NCBI GenBank assembly: GCA_015680905.1
Contig: CM027384.1
Coordinates: 73,751,501-73,815,500, forward strand
Direction of reading: 5' to 3'
DNA length: 64,000 nucleotides
Source: Coptis chinensis
Lineage: Eukaryota; Streptophyta; Magnoliopsida; Ranunculales; Ranunculaceae
In this document: piece after piece, positions 58,576 through 64,000 of the stretch
Numbering within the stretch: position 1 is the stretch's first letter
How the letters are laid out: the number at the start of each line of letters is the position of its first letter
The notes under the pieces: generated by a model
The model's database searches: none
What the model was told of the DNA's origin: nothing
What the model saw: the letters and a program-made list of their open reading frames with translations, nothing else
Position numbers and translations under genes: made by a program

Positions 58576-59915
58576 GTGAGCTAAAGCTCTATATTCTGCT
58601 TCTGTGCTTGACCTTAACATTGTATTTTGTTTCTTTGAACTCCAACTGATTAGACATAATCCATAAAAAAATGATTAATCCAGTTGTAGACTTTCTATCA
58701 ATGATAAAACCTGCCCAGTCAACATCACAGTAGGCTATAACTATTAGAGAGGCTCTTTGTAGTTGAATACCATGAGTGAGAGTACTTTTAATATACCTTA
58801 ATATCCTTTTCACTGCAGCCATGTGTGGAGTTCTTGGCTGATGTATGAATTGGCAGACTTGATTAACTGCAAAGCATAAATCAGGCCTTGTCCAAGTTAG
58901 ATACTGGAGTGCTCCAACTAAGGATCTGTATTATGTTTGTTTTGACAAAATGTCACCATAAGTGTTATCAAGCGTTATTGTATTAGAGCAAGGAGTGTTG
59001 CAGGGCTTAGCTCTTTCCATATTTGCCTTTTTCAGGAGATCTAAAGCATATTTAGACTGTGACAGAAACATCCCTTGAGTTGTCCTTTTAAATTCAATGC
59101 CCAAAAATAATGAAGATTACCCAAACCCAAATCTTTCATATCAAATTTATTTCCTAGTTCAGAGACTAGCTGAGTACAGTTGGACATTGAGCTTCCAGTT
59201 AATATGATGTCATCTACATAGATTAGAAGAAAAATGATATCCGTTGATCTTCTTCTTATCATTAGAAAGGAGTTTGCTTCAGAAAGTGTGAAATCTAAAT
59301 CCAATAAAACATTTACTAGTTTCTCATGCCAGGCCCTTGGGGCTTGTTTCAAACCATAGAGTGACTTGTTAAGCTTGCCCACATAATCCTTCTTTATTGG
59401 ATCAACAAAACCAAGGGGTTGAGCCATATATACATCCTCTTTTAAATCACCATGCAGAAAAGCATTTGTGACATCCAATTGCTTAAACGACCAATTATGT
59501 TGCACAACTAATGCAAGAATCATTCTGATAGTTGCAGGTTTCACTACAGGACTAAATACTTCAGTAAAATCAACACAAGGCCTTTGGTGATATCTTTTTG
59601 CAACATATATGACTTTGAACTTATTAATGGACCCATCAACCTTTTCTTTTAGTCTGAAAACCCATTTGTTGCCAACTATATGTTGTGATGGATAGGGAAG
59701 AACAAGAGTCCAAGTGTTTGTTTTAATAAGAGCATTGTATTCAGTTTGCATGGCTTCTCTCCATTTTGAATGTTTGACAGCTTGAGAAAAACAAGTTGGA
59801 ATTGGGATTTTGTTTTCAAGTTTTGAGAGAAGGGTTTGTGAAATAGGATGTTTAGTTGTGCATGGTTGAAATATGTCTTTGGCTTAAAGATTCCATGTTT
59901 GGATCTTGTTTCCAT
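58576..59915 (-). pseudogene. Copia C RT / RNase H region
   Basis: Same signatures as Copia A (NALIKTNTWTLV, AFLHGDLKEDVYM, LYGLKQAPRAWHE, YVDDIILTG), with the RNase H continuing across the Tat2 insertion to 35.7-36.0 kb. Several interruptions. Confidence 0.9.
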
Positions 59916-60488
59916 ATGATGTTGGGGAGGGTTGACAATTTGTTGAACTTGTGGAATAGTATTGATTGGAAGTATAAATTATATAGATGAAGAAGAATGA
60001 TTTTCAGGTGATGAAATTGTAGTGGATGGAAGTTATAAAATAGAAGTAGGAATACATGACTTGTATGGAAAATGCAGTTCATTGAATATGACATGTCTTG
60101 AGGTAAAAATTCTTCCAGTTGAAGGATTGAGGCATTTGTAGCCTTTGTGGTCTAGACTGTATCCTATGAAGACACATTCAGTGCTTCTTGACTGAAGTTT
60201 ATTTGTACATGGTATAAGGCCTTAGCCAGGGGAAGCAAGCACATCCATACACTCTAAGAATAAAGTAGTTTGGAGTTTTGTTGAATAGTTTCTCCCATGG
60301 TGAGATACTTAGAGAGTTTGGTTTTAGAGAGGGAGTTCTATTTTTGAGAAATGTAGTTGTTTGAAACACCTCAACCATTATTGTGGTGGAAGATTACTCA
60401 TGCAGATAAGACTTCTGGCCATGTCAACAACATGTATGTGTTTCCTCCCAGCAATGCCATTATGCTGAGGAGTGTGTGGGCAAGAATA

Positions 60489-61136
60489 TACATGGGGAAG
60501 ACGCTAGAAGCTATACAGGAGGACGTGGGATCCAAAGTGATGTTGGAGAGGTTGGGTATTAGGGTCCAAGTGATACAAAAGGAGGAAAGATGGGTCAAAT
60601 GGGAGAGACTAGGGAGAGACAGTGGCTCTAAAACACGGATGGGTCGGTACAAGAGGGATGGCAGATTATGGAGGTGTATTGAGGGATAGAGATGGGGAAG
60701 TGCTACAGCGATAGCGGCAGTTCTAAGAAGAAATCGGTGATCTATCGAGGAACTGCTAGCTGTTCTAAAGGGGGAATGTGTCTTGGAGCAGCCGAGGATA
60801 ACACGAATTAAAGTGCAATCGACTCTATGCAGGGGTACAGATATTAACAAAGAAAGGTAAGCCACCGTGTAATGCTTGTAGGAACACCGTAGCACGATTC
60901 AAACAAATGAGCTCAAAGTTCGACATAGTATCCTTTGTCCATGTCTTGAGGAAGGTAACCAAGTAGTGACTACTTATCGAAATTAAATAGAGACGAGTGT
61001 AATGGATTGATGCTCTTTATTCCCTCGATGGATCAAAAAATGCATGTACTGATCACGAGGGATAAGGAAGGCACTATGTACTTGAGAAAATGAAGTTAAT
61101 AAAGTTTGGGGGTGAATGACCCTAGTTATTTCAAAA

Positions 61137-61208
<72 letters not shown>
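60489..61208 (+). mobile_element. 5'-truncated L1-type LINE, RNase H end with (TA)n tail
   Basis: Plus strand, inside the Copia C integrase region (Copia A lacks it; see 8165-8215). Reading in more than one frame gives GGVLRDRDGEVL, IKVQS, FDIVSFVHVLRKV and LSKLNRDECNGLMLF: start, middle and end of the RNase H domain at the C-terminus of plant L1 (RIX) LINEs. It ends with A8 and then about 70 bp of TA repeat, as LINE tails do. The 5' end is truncated, and stops and frame changes are present. The target duplication is not clear, and some Copia sequence at the junction appears lost compared with Copia A. Confidence 0.68.
61139..61207. repeat. (TA)n microsatellite
   Basis: About 34 TA units at the 3' end of the LINE, likely grown from its A-rich tail. 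Confidence 0.95.
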
Positions 61209-61210
<2 letters not shown>

Positions 61211-61815
61211 AAGATAGTACTTTTGTATTCTCCCCCTTCATCACTTCTAAATGTTTTGATTTTTCTTTCAAGCTTGTTTTCAACAGTAGCTTTTAATACT
61301 TTGAAAATGAAGAAGAAGTCAGACTTTTTATGTAAAGGAAAAATCCATGTATATTTGGAAAAATCATCTACAAAAGACACGTAGCACAAATATCTATTGA
61401 TAGAAGGAATAATTGACGGTCCCCATAGATCACTATGAATCAATTGAAGAGAAGCATTAATACATGAAGGAGAATGCACAAAAGGAAGTCTTGTCACTTT
61501 TCCATCATGACAAGCATTACAAAATGAAATAGTACGTTTCCCATTAACAGGTAAACTAGAATATGATATTATTTTGATGAAAACAGGATGAGATGGATGT
61601 CCTAATCTGTCATGCCATACTGAAGCAGTAGTTTTTACTCTAATGTAGGCATTGTGATTGACTGTGTTATTTGAAGTGTGAAGTTGTGCTGAAACAGCTT
61701 GATGAGATGAATGAGCTGGAGACTTGTAATGATCTGAAGGTGGTGAAGTGAAGTGTTGAAATTTCATTGGGTATAGTCCATTTTCAGAAGTCCCTTGCAA
61801 AAGAATCTTCCCCAA
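61209..61815 (-). pseudogene. Copia C integrase region
   Basis: Minus strand: zinc-binding pattern HDRLGHPSHPVF ... ISFCNACHDGKV (H-C-C) and core FVDDFSKYTWIF, FRSDEGGEYKS. Interrupted by the LINE. Confidence 0.88.
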
Positions 61816-61920
61816 TGCATTGTCCTTGACAATATAAGAAGTAGGTGAAAAAGTAATTGAGCAATTGTTATTCTTAACAAATTTTTGAACAGATAAAAGA
61901 TTTTGTCAACATGTAAAATG

Positions 61921-62400
61921 TTATATATGCATATGAAATGAAGATGTAGGTGTGTGAGCAGTTAAGTAACCTATATGAGAAATAGACAGACCTTCGCTAT
62001 CGCCAACTATCACTTTATCTGAGCCAGAATAGTCAAGATGATACGAGAGATTGTTGATATCATTAGTGATGTGAGAAGTAGCTCCTGTATCAGCTATCCA
62101 AGATGTGTCTGCTAAAGTATATGATATGTTGTATTGAAATGTTGGTAGATTGGTTGTTGCTAACTTGATTGATATTATATCCACAGTTGTCAAGCATTTG
62201 TTGTTTTTGAGCTGCCATAGCTTGAAGTTTGGCTGGATGTTGTTTGTCCTTATAGGAGTGATTCATCCTTTTATAACAGTCGATTGTAAAATGCCCAATA
62301 TGACCACAGATTTGACATATTATTCTTCTTGTGGGATTCACTACTGGATTACATGTTTTTGAGTTATTGTCATTGTTGTTGTTTTAAGTAAAATCTCCTC
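61921..62400 (-). pseudogene. Copia C zinc knuckle and protease region
   Basis: Minus strand: CQICGHIGHFTIDCYKR is a CCHC nucleocapsid knuckle; SWIADTGATSHIT carries the DTGA protease active site. Part of the single Copia polyprotein; not found in Copia A. Confidence 0.88.
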
Positions 62401-63166
62401 TGTTGTAAGAACCACGACCTCCTCTGCCTTTAGGCTTTCCTCTGTAAATAGGATTCTGATATACAACAAATGCTTGTGAAGAAGCTTCCAATAGTCTCTT
62501 TTGTCATTCGAAAATATTGATTTCTTCACTTAGTAACAAACCGTGTAACTCATCAAATGTTGTGTCAGATTGCCTGAGTCTTCTGGAAGTATTGAACGCA
62601 TCATGTTCAATTGGCAATCCTCTTACCACATAGTGGACAATATCAACATCACTTAGAATAGTTCCAGGTGCTGCTAATAAATCATTAACTTCTTTGTATT
62701 GCTATAGATAAGCTGACATGCTTAAATTTCCTTTCTTTGTATTTTCCAACCTCGATTTCCGCTGACTCACGTGTGCTTTAGTCATAGAAGCAAACCTCTC
62801 TTCCAAAACAATCCACAATGTCTTTGAGGTTTATGTGCCAATGATGTAAGGAAGAATAAATTCTGATATAGTAACGTGCATCCAGATAAGAATGGTCTGG
62901 TCTTGTTTCATCCACTGCATATACTTTGAATTCACAGTACTAGTAGTTGTTCCAGTTGAATCAACCACATATTTTGAGGGACATGATTCACTTCCATAAA
63001 TAAACCCTAGTAAATTGTTGCTAATAAGAATTGGAAGAAATAGTTGACACCATAAGAGGTAATTATCCTTTGTTAACTTTACAGTAACAAAGTTTGTAGT
63101 GTTAACATAACTCATATTTGATATTGATGAAGAAGTTGGAATTGTTGTTGTTCCAAAAGTTGTCAT
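62401..63166 (-). pseudogene. Copia C gag region
   Basis: Minus strand, starting MTTFGTTTIPTSSSISNMSY, then VTVKLTKDNYLLWCQLFLPI, the typical Copia gag opening. Broken further in. Confidence 0.85.
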
Positions 63167-63508
63167 GATGACTTTGTGATAACAAGAATTGTAATTTGAG
63201 ACGATGAAATTGATAACAAGAAGTTTAATTTCTAATGATTTATATCAAATTGAAGAAAATAGTAGATATTCAGAGAAAACCTATCTTGAATCTTTGAGAT
63301 TGAAGACAGACAGATTGATCAAGAAACTTAGAGATCAAGAAATGAGATGTAGTCAATTTCTTGAATTCTTGGTCAGTGAAGAAGAAGATTAGCTGATTTG
63401 CTAATTCAAAGAGATGATTTGTGTGGAAGAAAGCTGATTAAGAAGCTTATTGAAGAAACTTTCTAGAATTCATTAATGGCAGATCATTTTTTTGCTTTTG
63501 AGCGCACA

Positions 63509-63520
63509 GCTCTGATACCA
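63509..63520 (-). other. Copia C primer-binding site (tRNA-iMet)
   Basis: Minus-strand TGGTATCAGAGC adjoining the LTR, identical to Copia A. Confidence 0.88.
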
Positions 63521-63683
63521 TGACAAATAATGAGAAAATGATTTCTGTCTTATTGATCTCTGAATTAGTATTACATTTATATAGTGGACCCTTAGATCTA
63601 TTACATATTGACACCTGTACATTCTATCTAATGATCTAGTGGTATGTCTGTACTGTATATATTGAGTTATATACTCCAATACA
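63521..63683 (-). repeat. Copia C 5' LTR, shared with Copia D
   Basis: 163 bp; internal sequence of a further Copia follows directly at 63,684, as at 9961. Confidence 0.88.
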
Positions 63684-64000
63684 CCCCCTCAAGATCAATT
63701 GAGATGAAGTCCAAATGAGCTTGTCAGTAGAGAAAATGCACCCCTTCAAGTTGTAGTTGCTGGGGCTTGTAAAACTGCCAGTCGTTGTTGAAGCTTAGAA
63801 AATCTTGCAAAAGACAAACCCTTGGTAATTATGTCTGCAATTTGATCTTCTGTGCAGATATATTGAAGCTTCATAGAACCATTTGTAACTTTTTGTCTAA
63901 TATAATGAAAGTCTACCTCAATATGCTTTGTCCTTGCATGAAAAACTGGATTTAAGGATAATAATATAGCACTCAAGTTGTCACACCATATTAGTGGTGG
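63684..64000 (-). mobile_element. Copia D, 3' internal end, cut by window edge
   Basis: Purine tract and RNase H end (TKHIEVDFHYIR, TKGLSFARFSKLQQRLAVL) of the same Copia family. Counterpart of Copia B (9961-10,347); continues beyond the window. Confidence 0.85.

Larger units (their letters stand above)
35557..63683 (-). mobile_element. Copia LTR retrotransposon C (Ale/Retrofit-like), broken, hosting Tat2, Tat1 and a LINE
   Basis: Same family, strand and mTERF-relative position as Copia A. LTRs 35,557-35,675 (119 bp) and 63,521-63,683 (163 bp). Without nested insertions about 4.9 kb. Outer parts lie at 35,557-36,055 and 58,571-63,683; the gap holds the Tat elements. Target duplication GTTGT of Tat2 is seen at 36,051-36,055 and 58,571-58,575. 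Broken in many places (about ten), but more complete than Copia A, keeping protease and zinc-knuckle parts. Confidence 0.9.

Noticed and set aside
60398-60895. 165-codon minus-strand protein
   Set aside because: Shadow opposite the LINE RNase H region; no family features.

Overview
This 64-kb window is plant nuclear DNA, most likely from a eudicot. The evidence is a spliced RLP24 gene behind a plant-type promoter, an mTERF gene, a plant mobile domain (PMD) gene, and several plant LTR-retrotransposon lineages (Ale-like Copia, Athila, and Tat with two RNase H domains). Only one host gene looks whole: RLP24 (four coding exons, 163 aa). About 85% of the window is layered retrotransposon.

Layout. 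1-0.5 kb: broken 3' end of a SEUSS-like corepressor gene. 2.26-3.88 kb: RLP24. 5.0-10.35 kb: a duplicated block with the 3' half of an mTERF gene, a minus-strand Copia element, and part of a second Copia sharing its LTR. 10.35-10.50 kb and 32.25-33.5 kb: the two halves of a minus-strand PMD gene, split by an Athila element (10,497-32,253). That Athila is itself interrupted by a shorter Athila-like element without recognisable RT or integrase (21,621-30,785; target duplication GAGCG). 34.2-35.3 kb: the fuller mTERF copy, followed by the same Copia arrangement (35,557-63,683 and on to the window end). Inside this second Copia sits a Tat-lineage element (36,056-58,570; target duplication GTTGT). 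Inside that element's 5' LTR sits a second Tat-lineage element on the other strand (36,473-51,255; target duplication CCTAT). A hAT-type non-autonomous DNA element (55,660-56,481; 8-bp target duplication) and a LINE 3' end (about 60,489-61,208) complete the stack. By-eye LTR divergence fits the nesting: inner elements about 1-2%, outer ones about 4-6%.

Most notable: the inner Tat element carries, between its antisense gene and its 3' LTR, intron-free pieces of three unrelated host genes in its own sense orientation: 20S proteasome alpha-4, a rhomboid-like RBL15 protein, and a SAM-dependent methyltransferase. They end in a 14-base A tract, which looks like captured mRNA. Its primer-binding site is a 50-nt match to the 3' part of tRNA-Lys(UUU), from the CCA tail to exactly tRNA position 27; a usual PBS is about 18 nt.

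The host genes do not form a pathway: plant genes here stand alone. RLP24 acts in 60S ribosome assembly, mTERF proteins in organelle gene expression, PMD genes are transposon-related, and SEUSS is a transcriptional corepressor. All retroelements are treated as fossils. Percentages and lineages come from reading by eye, not from alignment software.
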